Of a DNA stretch of 64,000 nt, positions 1-9,466 are shown piece by piece. Source of the DNA: F0422 sp963522415 (GTDB lineage Bacteria > Bacillota > Negativicutes > Veillonellales > Veillonellaceae). How positions within the stretch are numbered: position 1 is the stretch's first letter; every line of letters starts with the position of its first letter. The translations under genes were made by a program, and so were the position numbers. The stretch covers positions 35,259-99,258 of the forward strand of contig CAUQZV010000002.1 in the NCBI GenBank assembly GCA_963522415.1, in the 5' to 3' direction. The notes under the pieces were generated by a model. It did not search any database and had not been told where the DNA came from. It was given only the letters and a program-made list of their open reading frames with translations.

Positions 1-2
1 GA

Positions 3-1085
3 ATGACCTTATATACGTTAGGTTCAAACTATGGATGGAATTCTCAATATGGTTGTTTTGGTGTTAATGATAAAAACTGGCCTGATGAGTTTTTGAAGTA
101 TGTAGAGATTACTATTATTGGTATAAAAATTGATTATAACGGTAGTGTGGAAGATACAAAGCTTTTTATTCAAAATCATGCTACAAATTATGATGTTATT
201 ATGTTTTTCAATTATGGTAGTACTGTATATAAATTAGCTAAACTTTGTAAGAAAATTAATCCGAATATAGCTGTATATTCTAAGTTAGATATGGGACAAG
301 GTGGATTTTTACATTTTTCTCCAAATAGGAACTTCACCAATTTACGTAGTCGTTTTGAAGCGTTTAAAAGTAGATATATAGATTTTTTTACTGTAGAAAC
401 AAAAGAGTATTATAATACTTTAAAAGACACCCCGATGTTTAAAGGCAGATTGCATTACCTACCAAATGGTGTATCTACATTAGGGATCGATGATGCCACA
501 GTAAATATAGATCAAAAAGAAAATATTGTGATTACTGTTGGTAGGCTAGGTATTTATGAGAAAAATACAGAATTATTTTTGGATAGTATATTAGATATTC
601 CTAATAAAATACGTAGTCAATGGAAATTCTACTTTGTGGGACCACAAACGAGGGAGTTTTCGCAGTATATCGCAAAATTTTTAGAAGATAATCCAATGCT
701 TGTACCTAATATAGTTCAGTTAGGAAATATCACAGATAGGAATGAACTATCTAACCTATTAAAAAAGTCAAAAATTATTTGTATGCCTAGTAGATCAGAA
801 GGGGCCTGTATTGCAACTTTGGAAGGTATGTATTTTGGTTGTATACCTATTATTAGCCGGTATAGTGCTTTTGTAAAAGATACAACAAATAATGAAAGTA
901 TTGGTAAGGTTGTGGATGACTATACATCTAGTGGCTTTGCCAAGACAATGGTAGAATATATGAAAGATGAGATTCGTTTAAAATCTGAAGTAGAAAAAGC
1001 AATAAGTTATGCAAGAGATACATTTGATTATAAAACTATTGGTGCTGAATTGAATCGATTGTTGATGTTGTATAAAAAAGATTAG
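3..1085 (+). CDS. GT4-like glycosyltransferase (possibly 5'-truncated)
   Basis: The 360-residue product has the C-terminal half of a GT-B fold, family 4-like glycosyltransferase. The second Rossmann domain begins near residue 175 (VITVGRLGIYEKN), and the donor-binding E-x7-E region follows at about 263-275 (SEGACIATLEGMYFG). Such enzymes transfer sugars from nucleotide donors to cell-surface glycans. The ATG lies two bases inside the window, so no ribosome binding site can be checked and the true start may be upstream. The coding sequence is clearly more AT-rich than the glycolytic genes that follow, as is usual for variable surface-polysaccharide loci. Acceptor and sugar cannot be deduced. 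Confidence 0.75.
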   Translation: MTLYTLGSNYGWNSQYGCFGVNDKNWPDEFLKYVEITIIGIKIDYNGSVEDTKLFIQNHATNYDVIMFFNYGSTVYKLAKLCKKINPNIAVYSKLDMGQGGFLHFSPNRNFTNLRSRFEAFKSRYIDFFTVETKEYYNTLKDTPMFKGRLHYLPNGVSTLGIDDATVNIDQKENIVITVGRLGIYEKNTELFLDSILDIPNKIRSQWKFYFVGPQTREFSQYIAKFLEDNPMLVPNIVQLGNITDRNELSNLLKKSKIICMPSRSEGACIATLEGMYFGCIPIISRYSAFVKDTTNNESIGKVVDDYTSSGFAKTMVEYMKDEIRLKSEVEKAISYARDTFDYKTIGAELNRLLMLYKKD

Positions 1086-1272
1086 TAAAATAAATAGAGG
1101 TACTTATAATAAAGTGCTAAAAATTATAGGTTATAGAACTTTTATATATTATTTTTGTCAGGATAAGTTAATATATAAGTGTAGATAAGAGTTTAGTTAG
1201 GTATATTCAAGAAATAATAATTAAATGTAACGAAGATAAGGGTTCACATTTTAGTACAAAATAAAAGTAGTG

Positions 1273-1298
1273 ACAGAGCGAGAAATCGCTCTGTTTTT
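1273..1298 (+). terminator. Rho-independent terminator after the glycosyltransferase
   Basis: A perfect 9-bp stem (ACAGAGCGA / TCGCTCTGT) with a GAAA loop is followed by five T. The rest of the 375-bp gap 1086-1460 is AT-rich, and apart from this hairpin and the promoter near 1418 I see nothing in it. Confidence 0.85.
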
Positions 1299-1414
1299 AG
1301 ATATTAAAATGTGTCTTGACAACAAAAAATAGTTAAAAACAACATAATTAATTTTATATATTTTAATTTGTCAAGTGCTATTTGCATTTTTTTGTAGTCA
1401 GTTTATATTTTGTA

Positions 1415-1423
1415 TGGTATACT
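1415..1423 (+). promoter_or_regulatory. Extended -10 promoter for the RloA/RloB pair
   Basis: TGGTATACT matches an extended -10 element (TGnTATAAT-like), 38 bases before the rloA-like ATG. No good -35 lies 17 bases upstream (TAGTCA at 1395-1400), which is tolerated by extended -10 promoters. Confidence 0.5.
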
Positions 1424-1460
1424 ATAAAAAACGAAAACTCGTTTTTAAGGAGGGATAGCC

Positions 1461-2690
1461 ATGCTTATATCTGTAGAAGTTGAAAATTTCAGGTCATTTT
1501 GTGACAGAACTGTATTTTCTATGGAAACTGGATCTAAATTACGATCACATGGTTCTACAAATACACATAGATTTAAACGATTAAAGCTTTTAAAATCTGC
1601 TTTAGTTTTTGGCGGAAATGCTAATGGTAAAACGAATGTAATCAATGTGTTTCACTTGTTAAAGGCACTTATTTTACAGCCGACTAGCTCTGAGTTAGAA
1701 GGGCTCTTGACAGATACTTTTGCGGGTAATTCAGAACCAACATATTTTTTGGTAAAGTTTCTAAAAAATAATAAATATTTTACGTATGAATTAGAATATG
1801 TTGAAGATAGAGTTATACGAGAGTCTTTGCAAGTGAATGATTGTATTATTTTTTCGCGTGATGGTGAAGAGCTAGTTTTGCCAGAATCATTGATGCCGTT
1901 GTATACGACTATACGAAAAAATCAATTATTGTTATTCTTTGCTCAAACTAATAACATTTTGGAAGCAAAAGAAGCTTATGAATGGTTTGTTATCGATGTT
2001 GTGATTCCAAATACAAATAAGCTACATCAATTAATCCTTAAAGAATTAAAACAGAATAAGGAATTAACTAGAAAAATTATACTATTTTTACAAGCTGCTG
2101 ATTTCAATATTTTAGATATTGAGGTGCGCGATCGTATCGATCATGTACCTAGTGAACTTTCAGTCAAGATGAGTGGTGAAGATGCGGAAATTACTGCAGG
2201 AGAATTTATAGAACAACGCGTGGCAGAAATGTATTGTACTCATCAAGGAGTAAATGGAGATACGTTTGTTTTAAACTTTTCAGAGGAAAGTGCAGGAACT
2301 AAAATATTTTTACGACTAGCCGCATATATATTAAGAGATCAAGATAGAAATACAGTATTTTTAATTGATGAATTTGATGCTTCTTTGCATATTAAGTTGA
2401 CAGAAGTTTTGTTAAAATTATTTAATCAATGGAATCAAAGAAGTCAATTTATAGTAACTACTCACTCATTTGATTTGATGGATAAGCAGTTGCGCCCAGA
2501 TCAAATCTATTTTGTAGAGAAGGATAGATTTGGTAAAAGTGAGCTATATAGTCTGTTTGATTTTGCGGATACAAAGTTAAAACGTCATGATTATAAATAT
2601 AAGCGAAGATACTTGCAAGGTATTTATGGAGCAGATCAAATTGTAAATGACTCAGCTATTGCGGAGGCATTGGGAGTAGATTATGAGTAG
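1461..2690 (+). CDS. RloA/AbiL-type AAA ATPase (defence-associated)
   Basis: This 409-residue ABC/SMC-like ATPase belongs to the AAA_15/AAA_21 group. Walker A is GGNANGKT (51-58), an ABC-signature-like SEESAGT lies at about 275-280, Walker B is VFLIDEFD (299-306), and a switch histidine sits in TTHSFDLM (333-340). Its N-terminus (ISVEVENFRSF) is typical of RecF/OLD-type ATPases. The stop overlaps the start of the next gene by 8 bases (1461-2690 against 2683-3249), so the two are translationally coupled. Known pairs of this kind (RloA/RloB, lactococcal AbiL, and by analogy PARIS AriA/AriB) act in phage defence. An SD (AAGGAGG) precedes the ATG. Function in this organism is inferred from family and pairing. 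Confidence 0.8.
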   Translation: MLISVEVENFRSFCDRTVFSMETGSKLRSHGSTNTHRFKRLKLLKSALVFGGNANGKTNVINVFHLLKALILQPTSSELEGLLTDTFAGNSEPTYFLVKFLKNNKYFTYELEYVEDRVIRESLQVNDCIIFSRDGEELVLPESLMPLYTTIRKNQLLLFFAQTNNILEAKEAYEWFVIDVVIPNTNKLHQLILKELKQNKELTRKIILFLQAADFNILDIEVRDRIDHVPSELSVKMSGEDAEITAGEFIEQRVAEMYCTHQGVNGDTFVLNFSEESAGTKIFLRLAAYILRDQDRNTVFLIDEFDASLHIKLTEVLLKLFNQWNQRSQFIVTTHSFDLMDKQLRPDQIYFVEKDRFGKSELYSLFDFADTKLKRHDYKYKRRYLQGIYGADQIVNDSAIAEALGVDYE

Positions 2691-3249
2691 AGCACCTAAA
2701 GGGAAGCGGGCTAAAAAGGTGTTCTATATTATAACTGAGGGTAAAACTGAAGAAGGCTATATATCAAAATTTACACAAGAATACCGCTGTAGTGCTGTAA
2801 GAATAATCAAAATTAAACCTTGTGGAGCGAAAATTATCCATAGAGCAAGTGATGTTTGGAAGAAGGATAAAACCTATAGAGCAAACCCTGGTCCTAAAGG
2901 TGTTATTATAGACAAAGATACATTAACGGAAGATGATTTTAATAATATTTTAAAGGATGCTGAGAATAAAGAGATAAATGTATTTTTTTCCAACTCTGCT
3001 TTTGAAGTATGGCTATTAGCTCACTATGAGCTAATTACTATAAGTATACTTTCGTCATCTAAACTAAAAGAAAGGTTATCAAGAAATTTGTCGCAGGAGT
3101 ATAAAAAAGGTGATGCTGGGCAGCTAAGGAAAATAGTGGCACATTTTGATCAAGCTATTAAAAATACAAAAAATGTCTGTGAAGTTTCATATCATACTCA
3201 GTGTACTAATGTAGGGAAACTATGTCAGAACTTGCGAGAAGACACATAA
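2683..3249 (+). CDS. RloB-like TOPRIM-type protein, partner of the AAA ATPase
   Basis: The 188-residue protein opens with a basic stretch and then FYIITEGKTE (14-23), followed by IDKD (76-79) and FEVWLLAHYE (107-116). Together these form the acidic pattern E...DxD of RloB/TOPRIM-like nuclease or effector domains; E19, D77 and D79 would be the metal ligands. It starts inside the end of the ATPase gene. The pair reads as a split version of an OLD-type ATPase plus TOPRIM effector. It is AT-rich like its neighbours, which suggests an acquired module. Nuclease activity is inferred, not shown. Confidence 0.72.
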   Translation: MSRAPKGKRAKKVFYIITEGKTEEGYISKFTQEYRCSAVRIIKIKPCGAKIIHRASDVWKKDKTYRANPGPKGVIIDKDTLTEDDFNNILKDAENKEINVFFSNSAFEVWLLAHYELITISILSSSKLKERLSRNLSQEYKKGDAGQLRKIVAHFDQAIKNTKNVCEVSYHTQCTNVGKLCQNLREDT

Positions 3250-3339
3250 TAAGTAAAGCATGAAAGAGTTAATATAATTGACAGTAAGCGTATTGTTTTG
3301 TAATCTAATCATTAGAAGACAATAAAATATATAGTTTTT

Positions 3340-3373
3340 ACCGGGGCGATACTCTGTATTGCTCCGGTTTTTT
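3340..3373 (+). terminator. Terminator after the RloA/RloB pair
   Basis: CCGGGGC (3341-3347) pairs with GCTCCGG (3361-3367, one G-T pair), and the stem is followed by six T. It separates the accessory pair from the gap promoter. Confidence 0.8.
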
Positions 3374-3402
3374 GGTCGTCGACTTAGAGAGGTACAAAAA
3401 AC

Positions 3403-3431
3403 TTGCACCATCCCCAATAGTCTTGTAAAAT
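3403..3431 (+). promoter_or_regulatory. Sigma-A type promoter of gap
   Basis: TTGCAC (3403-3408), a 17-base spacer, then TAAAAT (3426-3431), about 50 bases before the gap start codon. Confidence 0.7.
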
Positions 3432-3480
3432 AGAGGTATAACAACTTATGTAGTATAAGAAATTTTAGGAGGAATTGATT

Positions 3481-4488
3481 ATGGCAGTGAAGATTGGTAT
3501 TAATGGCTTTGGTCGTATTGGTAAATGCGTAATGCGCGCCGCTCTTAACAATCCAGATGTAGAGGTGGTAGCTATTAATGATACTGGTGATATTGAAGGT
3601 TCCGCTTTACTGTTCAAGCATGACTCTATTCATGGTAACTTGAGCTGTGATGTAACAATAGATGGTGACTACTTAGTAGTAGATGGTAAACGTATTCGTG
3701 TATTCTGTGACCGTGATCCAGCAAATATTGACTGGTCTTCCGAAGGTGTTGAAATCGTTGTGGAATGTACAGGCGTATTCCGTTCCCGTGAAAAAGCAGC
3801 AGCTCATCTTGGTGGTACTGTTAAAAAAGTAATTATTTCTGCACCTGGTAAAGATGAAGATAAAACTATCGTTATGGGTGTTAATGAAAGCGAATATGAT
3901 CCAGCAAATCATCACGTGATTTCCAATGCAAGCTGTACAACAAACTGTTTGGCTCCATTTGCAAAAGTATTGCATGATGAGTTTGGTATTAAACGTGGTA
4001 TGATGACAACAATCCATTCTTATACAAATGACCAACGTGTACTAGATGCGCCTCATAAAGACTTACGTCGTGCTCGTGCAGCAGCGATGTCTATTATTCC
4101 GACTACAACTGGGGCAGCAAAAGCTGTGGCATTAGTATTACCAGAATTAAAAGGTAAATTGAATGGTTTTGCTCTTCGTGTTCCTACTCCAAATGTATCT
4201 GTGACAGACTTGGTAGTAGAATTAGAAAAAGAAGTAACAAAAGAGGATATTAATGCAGCATTACGCAAAGCAGCGCAAGGCGAATTAAAAGGTATTCTTG
4301 GTGTGTCCGACTTACCATTAGTATCTATCGACTTCAATGGCGATTCTCGTAGTTCTATCGTAGATGCAGATTTAACAATGGTAATGGAAGGCAATATGGC
4401 AAAAGTAGTAGCTTGGTATGACAATGAGTGGGGCTATTCCTCTCGTATTGTTGACCTAGCTGTATACATGAGCAAGCAAGGCTTATAA
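3481..4488 (+). CDS. gap: Glyceraldehyde-3-phosphate dehydrogenase
   Basis: This NAD(P)-dependent enzyme converts glyceraldehyde-3-phosphate to 1,3-bisphosphoglycerate, and the reverse in gluconeogenesis. It is full length (335 aa). The Rossmann motif INGFGRIG starts at residue 7, and the active-site cysteine is C152 in SNASCTTNCLAP. I chose ATG 3481 over the in-frame TTG at 3475 because AGGAGG (3467-3472) is correctly spaced for the ATG. It has its own promoter and is followed by a terminator, so it can be expressed separately from the pgk-eno genes. Synonymous codon choice is strongly biased, as expected of a highly expressed gene. Confidence 0.96.
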   Translation: MAVKIGINGFGRIGKCVMRAALNNPDVEVVAINDTGDIEGSALLFKHDSIHGNLSCDVTIDGDYLVVDGKRIRVFCDRDPANIDWSSEGVEIVVECTGVFRSREKAAAHLGGTVKKVIISAPGKDEDKTIVMGVNESEYDPANHHVISNASCTTNCLAPFAKVLHDEFGIKRGMMTTIHSYTNDQRVLDAPHKDLRRARAAAMSIIPTTTGAAKAVALVLPELKGKLNGFALRVPTPNVSVTDLVVELEKEVTKEDINAALRKAAQGELKGILGVSDLPLVSIDFNGDSRSSIVDADLTMVMEGNMAKVVAWYDNEWGYSSRIVDLAVYMSKQGL

Positions 4489-4494
4489 TCTGGC

Positions 4495-4520
4495 AGGGGC
4501 TACGAGAGTAGTCCCTTTTT
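4495..4520 (+). terminator. Terminator or attenuator between gap and pgk
   Basis: A 9-bp stem (AGGGGCTAC / GTAGTCCCT, one G-T pair) with a GAGA loop runs into a T5 tract. Any read-through would extend into pgk. The remaining 112 bases before pgk contain no convincing promoter. Confidence 0.8.
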
Positions 4521-4632
4521 GTCATGTCATCATAGGGGATAATTAATAGCATAAGGGCGTTGCCACAAGGCATACATTGGTGTATCTTGCCCCCTATCTT
4601 GAAAAATATACGTTAGATATATAGGAGATACT

Positions 4633-5811
4633 ATGAAACTTTCATTAGCAAATATGAATGTAGCGAATAAAACAGTATTTGTAAGGGTAGATTTTAATGT
4701 ACCTTTGAAAGACGGTGTTATCACTGATGATACACGGATTCGTGCTACATTGCCGACATTACGATATCTTATCGGGGCAGGTGCCAAAGTGGTGATTGCC
4801 TCTCATTTAGGTCGCCCAAAAGGGGAACGCAAACCAGAGTTTACCCTAGCGCCTTGTGCGAAACGATTGAGTGAATTGTTAGAGCAAACAGTTCGTTTTG
4901 TTGAAGATTGTATTGGTGATGTGCCTGCAAAAGCAGTGTCTGAAATGCAATCTGGAGACGTAGTGGTGTTAGAAAATCTTCGTTTTTATAAAGAAGAAGA
5001 GAAAAACGATCCTACCTTTGCGAAGGCCTTAGCTGAGTTAGCAGAAGTGGGCGTGAATGATGCTTTCGGCGTGTCTCACCGTGCCCATGCCTCTGTGGAA
5101 GGGATTACGAAATACTTGCCAATGGGAGCTGGTTTCTTGTTAGAAAAAGAAATTCGCTATGTTGGTGGTGCTGTAGAGCACCCAGAACATCCATTTGCAG
5201 CCATCATTGGAGGCGCTAAGGTCAGTGATAAAATTGAAGTGATTTCCAACTTATTGCCAAAGGTAGAAGTGTTAATCATCGGCGGCGGCATGGCGAATAC
5301 TTTTGTAGCGGCCCAAGGTTATAATGTAGGTACGTCTTTGGTAGAAGCAGATAAATTTGAACTAGCGCGTGAATTAATCGCGCGGGCGAAAGAAACCAAT
5401 ACGAATTTGTTGCTACCAGTGGATTTCGTAGTAGCTGATGCTTTCAGTGAAACTGCAAATCACAAGGTAGTAGATGCCACAGCTATTGAAGATGGTTGGA
5501 TGGCTTTAGATATTGGACCGAAGAGCCGTGAGCTATTCGCAGCGGCCTTAGCACCAATGAAAATGATCGTTTGGAATGGTCCTATGGGTGTATTTGAAAT
5601 GGAAGCTTTTGCTGGTGGTACGAATGCCGTAGCGCAAGCGGTAGCGGATGCTAGCGCCATAACGATTGTAGGTGGCGGTGATTCTGTGGCCGCTATTGAA
5701 AAAAGCGGCTTAAGTCACAAAATTTCTCATATCTCCACTGGTGGCGGTGCGTCCTTAGAATACTTGGAAGGCAAAGTATTACCAGGCATTGCAGCGTTAC
5801 AAGAGGCATAG
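4633..5811 (+). CDS. pgk: Phosphoglycerate kinase
   Basis: The 392-residue enzyme transfers phosphate between 1,3-bisphosphoglycerate and ADP. The substrate-binding motif RVDFNVPL is at about 18-25, SHLGRP follows near residue 57, and the nucleotide-loop sequence GGGDSVAAIEKSG lies near 350. The length is normal for bacterial PGK. An SD (GGAGA) sits just before ATG 4633. tpiA follows after nine bases, so it begins a tightly spaced pgk-tpiA-gpmI-eno cluster. Confidence 0.96.
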   Translation: MKLSLANMNVANKTVFVRVDFNVPLKDGVITDDTRIRATLPTLRYLIGAGAKVVIASHLGRPKGERKPEFTLAPCAKRLSELLEQTVRFVEDCIGDVPAKAVSEMQSGDVVVLENLRFYKEEEKNDPTFAKALAELAEVGVNDAFGVSHRAHASVEGITKYLPMGAGFLLEKEIRYVGGAVEHPEHPFAAIIGGAKVSDKIEVISNLLPKVEVLIIGGGMANTFVAAQGYNVGTSLVEADKFELARELIARAKETNTNLLLPVDFVVADAFSETANHKVVDATAIEDGWMALDIGPKSRELFAAALAPMKMIVWNGPMGVFEMEAFAGGTNAVAQAVADASAITIVGGGDSVAAIEKSGLSHKISHISTGGGASLEYLEGKVLPGIAALQEA

Positions 5812-5820
5812 GAGGTTATC

Positions 5821-6570
5821 ATGAGACAACCGATCATTGCAGGAAACTGGAAAATGTACATGACTAATACAGAGGCCACGGTATTAGTAGAAGCATTAAA
5901 ACAAGTAGTGGCTGATACGTCTTGTGAGGTGGTGGTATGTCCTCCTTTCACAGCGCTCAGCACAGTGGCAGAGTTAACGGAAGATACGAAGGTTCGTGTA
6001 GGGGCACAAAATGTATTCCATGAGGAAGAGGGTGCCTATACAGGGGAAGTATCTCCAGCTATGTTAACAGATATAGGCGTGTCGTATGTGATTGTGGGTC
6101 ACTCGGAACGCCGGTCTATTTTCAAAGAAGCAGATCGCTGTGTCAATAAGCGAGTGCGCATTGTTTTACAGCATGGTATGAGCCCTATCCTTTGTGTTGG
6201 TGAAAGTTTAAACCAACGGGAAAGTGGAGAAACGGTAGCGTTCATTCACTCTCAATTAGAAATGGGATTGCATGGTGTGCCTGCTGAAGAAATGCCAGAA
6301 GTGGTGATTGCCTACGAACCTATTTGGGCCATCGGCACAGGTCGTACAGCTACGGCAGAGCAAGCTGGTGAAGTATGCCAAAGTATTCGTGAGAAAATTG
6401 CGACTATGTATACTCCTGAGATTGCAGATCAAGTGCGTATTGTATATGGTGGTAGTGTGAAACCAGAAAATGCAAAAGAGATTCTGGCACAACCTCATGT
6501 GGATGGCGCATTAGTAGGAGGCGCTTCTTTGAAAGCAGATTCATTCGCAGGTATTATTAAAGCCTGTTAA
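5821..6570 (+). CDS. tpiA: Triose-phosphate isomerase
   Basis: This cytosolic enzyme interconverts dihydroxyacetone phosphate and glyceraldehyde-3-phosphate. Conserved catalytic residues are visible: N9/K11 in AGNWKMY, H94 in VGHSERR and E166 in AYEPIWAIGTG. The phosphate loop YGGSV is near residue 213. The length of 249 aa is standard. The gene lies nine bases after pgk with an overlapping AGGAGG, so it belongs to the same transcript. Confidence 0.97.
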   Translation: MRQPIIAGNWKMYMTNTEATVLVEALKQVVADTSCEVVVCPPFTALSTVAELTEDTKVRVGAQNVFHEEEGAYTGEVSPAMLTDIGVSYVIVGHSERRSIFKEADRCVNKRVRIVLQHGMSPILCVGESLNQRESGETVAFIHSQLEMGLHGVPAEEMPEVVIAYEPIWAIGTGRTATAEQAGEVCQSIREKIATMYTPEIADQVRIVYGGSVKPENAKEILAQPHVDGALVGGASLKADSFAGIIKAC

Positions 6571-6589
6571 TACAGGTTTGAGGTAACAT

Positions 6590-8116
6590 ATGGCAAAATT
6601 AAAAGGACCAGTAATGTTAACCATCCTCGATGGATTTGGTATTGGGGATGGACAGGATCCAACAAATGCGGTGGTACAAGCGAACCCTCGTACATTTTTA
6701 AAACTATGGGACGAATGTCCTCACACGTTACTAGACGCATCTGGTATGGCAGTGGGTTTGCCAGATGGACAGATGGGGAACTCAGAGGTAGGGCATTTGA
6801 ACATAGGTGCAGGTCGTATTGTATACCAAGAGCTAACTCGTATTACGAAAGAAGCGCAGGACGGTACTTTATTTACAAGACCGGTTCTTGTGAATGCCTA
6901 CGAGGCAGGGAAACAACAGGCATTGCACTTAATTGGCTTGCTGTCAGATGGAGGAGTACATTCTCATATTGATCATCTAAAAGAGTTGCTCCGAGGTGCT
7001 AAGGCAGCGGGAGTGTCCAATGTATATATTCATGGCTTTTTAGATGGTCGTGATGTACCGCCACAAAGTGCCTTGGCATATATTGATGATATTGCTATGT
7101 TCTGTAAAGAACTAGGGTTAGGCTCTTTGGCTACCGTTGGTGGTCGGTATTACGGTATGGACCGTGATCAACGATGGGAACGAGTGCAATTAGCATATAA
7201 TGCCATGGTTTGTGGCATTGGTACTGCCGTAGCGTGTGCTCATGAAGCGGTGGAACGCAGTTATGCAGAGGGAACGACAGATGAATTTGTGATTCCATCG
7301 GTGGTGGAAGGGTATACAGGTATGCAGGATGGGGATGCGGTGTTATTCTTTAATTTCCGTCCCGATCGAGCTCGTCAATTAGTGCGTGCAGTAGTTGATC
7401 CTACGTTTACTGGGTTTGAGCGAAAACGTGTTTTACAAGATTCCTATGTGGCAAGTATGACTCGCTACGAAGCAGATTTAGCGGTGCCCGTTGTGTATGA
7501 TAAAGAATTGTTAACAGACACCTTAGGAGAAGTGTTATCTAAGGGTGGTTATCGGCAATTGCGCATTGCAGAAACGGAGAAATATGCTCATGTGACATAT
7601 TTCTTTAATGGTGGTAAAGAAGATGTATTCCCTGGGGAAGACAGAATCTTGGTACCATCTCCGAAGGTGGCAACCTATGACTTACAACCAGAGATGAGTG
7701 CTCCAGAGGTGACAGAAAAGGTTGTGGCAGCTATTTGTAGTGGCGAGTATGATATGATTATCTTGAACTACGCCAATCCAGATATGGTCGGTCATACAGG
7801 TGATTTTGAAGCTGCAAAACGAGCGATTTTAGCTGTAGATGAGGGACTTTCAGAAATAGTGAAAGCCATTCAAGATATGCAGGGACAATTATTAATTACA
7901 GCGGACCATGGAAACTCGGAAGTCATGGTAGACCATACGACAGAGATTCCGCATACGGCGCATACAACGAATCCGGTGCCACTGATTTTAGTGGGCGCCC
8001 CAGAGGGTGTGACATTACGACCAGGTCGGCTATGTGATTTAGCACCAACGATGTTAGACTTAGGGGGCATTGCGCAACCTGAGGCGATGAGTGGTGAAAG
8101 TTTGTTAGTACAATAA
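6590..8116 (+). CDS. gpmI: 2,3-bisphosphoglycerate-independent phosphoglycerate mutase
   Basis: The 508-residue enzyme is of the Mn-dependent, alkaline-phosphatase-superfamily type. A metal-binding LDGFG is at 13-17, and the phosphoserine nucleophile is S65 in MGNSEVGHLNIGAGR. C-terminal metal ligands lie in ADHGNSE and HTAHTTNPVP near 440-465. It converts 3-phosphoglycerate to 2-phosphoglycerate. Its start is 20 bases after tpiA and eno follows 12 bases later, which supports one operon. Confidence 0.96.
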   Translation: MAKLKGPVMLTILDGFGIGDGQDPTNAVVQANPRTFLKLWDECPHTLLDASGMAVGLPDGQMGNSEVGHLNIGAGRIVYQELTRITKEAQDGTLFTRPVLVNAYEAGKQQALHLIGLLSDGGVHSHIDHLKELLRGAKAAGVSNVYIHGFLDGRDVPPQSALAYIDDIAMFCKELGLGSLATVGGRYYGMDRDQRWERVQLAYNAMVCGIGTAVACAHEAVERSYAEGTTDEFVIPSVVEGYTGMQDGDAVLFFNFRPDRARQLVRAVVDPTFTGFERKRVLQDSYVASMTRYEADLAVPVVYDKELLTDTLGEVLSKGGYRQLRIAETEKYAHVTYFFNGGKEDVFPGEDRILVPSPKVATYDLQPEMSAPEVTEKVVAAICSGEYDMIILNYANPDMVGHTGDFEAAKRAILAVDEGLSEIVKAIQDMQGQLLITADHGNSEVMVDHTTEIPHTAHTTNPVPLILVGAPEGVTLRPGRLCDLAPTMLDLGGIAQPEAMSGESLLVQ

Positions 8117-8128
8117 GGAGAAGTAACA

Positions 8129-9415
8129 ATGGCAGTAATTACTGATGTATACGCAAGAGAGATTATGGATTCCCGTGGCAATCCAACAGTAGAAGTAGAA
8201 GTATATTTGGAAGATGGTACTATCGGCCGTGCGGCGGTTCCATCTGGAGCGTCTACGGGTCAATTTGAAGCAGTGGAACTGCGCGATAGCGAGTCTCCTC
8301 GTTACTTAGGCAAAGGTGTATTACAAGCGGTAGCAAACGTAAATGACATCATCGGACCTGCTATTTTAGGGTTTGATGCGTCTGAGCAAGTGGCTATTGA
8401 TGGGTTGATGATTGAGTTAGATGGCACTCCTAACAAAGAAAAATTAGGTGCTAATGCGATCTTAGGTGTATCCATGGCAGTAGCCCGTGCAGCGGCTGAA
8501 TCCTATGATTTACCATTGTTCCAATATCTTGGTGGTACAAATGCAAAAGAATTGCCAGTGCCGATGATGAACATCTTGAACGGTGGCGCTCATGCAGATA
8601 ACAATGTGGATATTCAAGAGTTCATGATTATGCCAATCGGTGCTACAAGCTTTATGGAAGCATTGCGCTATTGTGCAGAAGTATACCATACTTTAAAAGG
8701 TGTATTGAAAGCAAAAGGCTTGGCCACTGGTGTAGGTGATGAAGGTGGATTTGCTCCTAACTTAGGCTCCAACGAAGAAGCATTACAAGTGATTACAGAA
8801 GCTATCGAAAAAGCTGGTCTTGTAGTGGGCAAAGATATTGTATTTGCTATCGATGCAGCATCTTCTGAGTTCTACAAAGATGGTAAATACCACTTAGCTG
8901 GTGAAGGCAAAGTAAAAACATCTGCTGAAATGGTAGAATACTATGCAGAACTTTGCGAAAAATATCCAATCTACTCCATCGAAGATGGCTTAGCAGAAGA
9001 AGACTGGGAAGGCTGGAAATTATTGACAGAACGCCTTGGTAAAACTGTTCAATTAGTAGGTGACGATTTATTCGTAACGAATACAAAACGCTTGTCCCGT
9101 GGTATCAAAGAAGATACAGCGAATGCAATCTTGATTAAAGTAAACCAAATTGGTACATTGACAGAAACATTCGATGCTATTGACATGGCAAAACGTGCGG
9201 GTTATACAGCGGTAATCTCTCATCGTTCTGGTGAAACAGAAGATTCCACAATTGCTGATATTGCTGTAGCAGTGAACGCTGGACAAATCAAAACTGGTGC
9301 CCCAGCTCGTTCCGAACGCGTAGCAAAATACAATCAATTACTTCGCATCGAAGACATGTTGGCAGAAACAGCGCAATACCGTGGTAGCGATGTGTTCTAT
9401 AACATCAAACGATAA
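8129..9415 (+). CDS. eno: Enolase
   Basis: The 428-residue enzyme interconverts 2-phosphoglycerate and phosphoenolpyruvate. Diagnostic stretches include the N-terminal SRGNPTVEVEV, GVGDEGGFAPNL near 205, the Mg-binding SIEDGL and DDLFVTN, and SHRSGETEDSTIADIAVA near 370. It is the last gene of the glycolytic cluster and ends at a strong hairpin terminator. Codon bias indicates high expression. Confidence 0.97.
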   Translation: MAVITDVYAREIMDSRGNPTVEVEVYLEDGTIGRAAVPSGASTGQFEAVELRDSESPRYLGKGVLQAVANVNDIIGPAILGFDASEQVAIDGLMIELDGTPNKEKLGANAILGVSMAVARAAAESYDLPLFQYLGGTNAKELPVPMMNILNGGAHADNNVDIQEFMIMPIGATSFMEALRYCAEVYHTLKGVLKAKGLATGVGDEGGFAPNLGSNEEALQVITEAIEKAGLVVGKDIVFAIDAASSEFYKDGKYHLAGEGKVKTSAEMVEYYAELCEKYPIYSIEDGLAEEDWEGWKLLTERLGKTVQLVGDDLFVTNTKRLSRGIKEDTANAILIKVNQIGTLTETFDAIDMAKRAGYTAVISHRSGETEDSTIADIAVAVNAGQIKTGAPARSERVAKYNQLLRIEDMLAETAQYRGSDVFYNIKR

Positions 9416-9431
9416 GAATATGTGAAAATGA

Positions 9432-9457
9432 AAAAAGGACCCTGTGGGGTCCTTTTT
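9432..9457. terminator. Bidirectional terminator between eno and the toxin gene
   Basis: A perfect 11-bp stem (AAAAAGGACCC / GGGTCCTTTTT) surrounds a TGTG loop. A-rich and T-rich flanks let it serve both the plus-strand eno transcript and the converging minus-strand toxin transcript. Confidence 0.88.
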
Positions 9458-9466
9458 GTATAAAAC

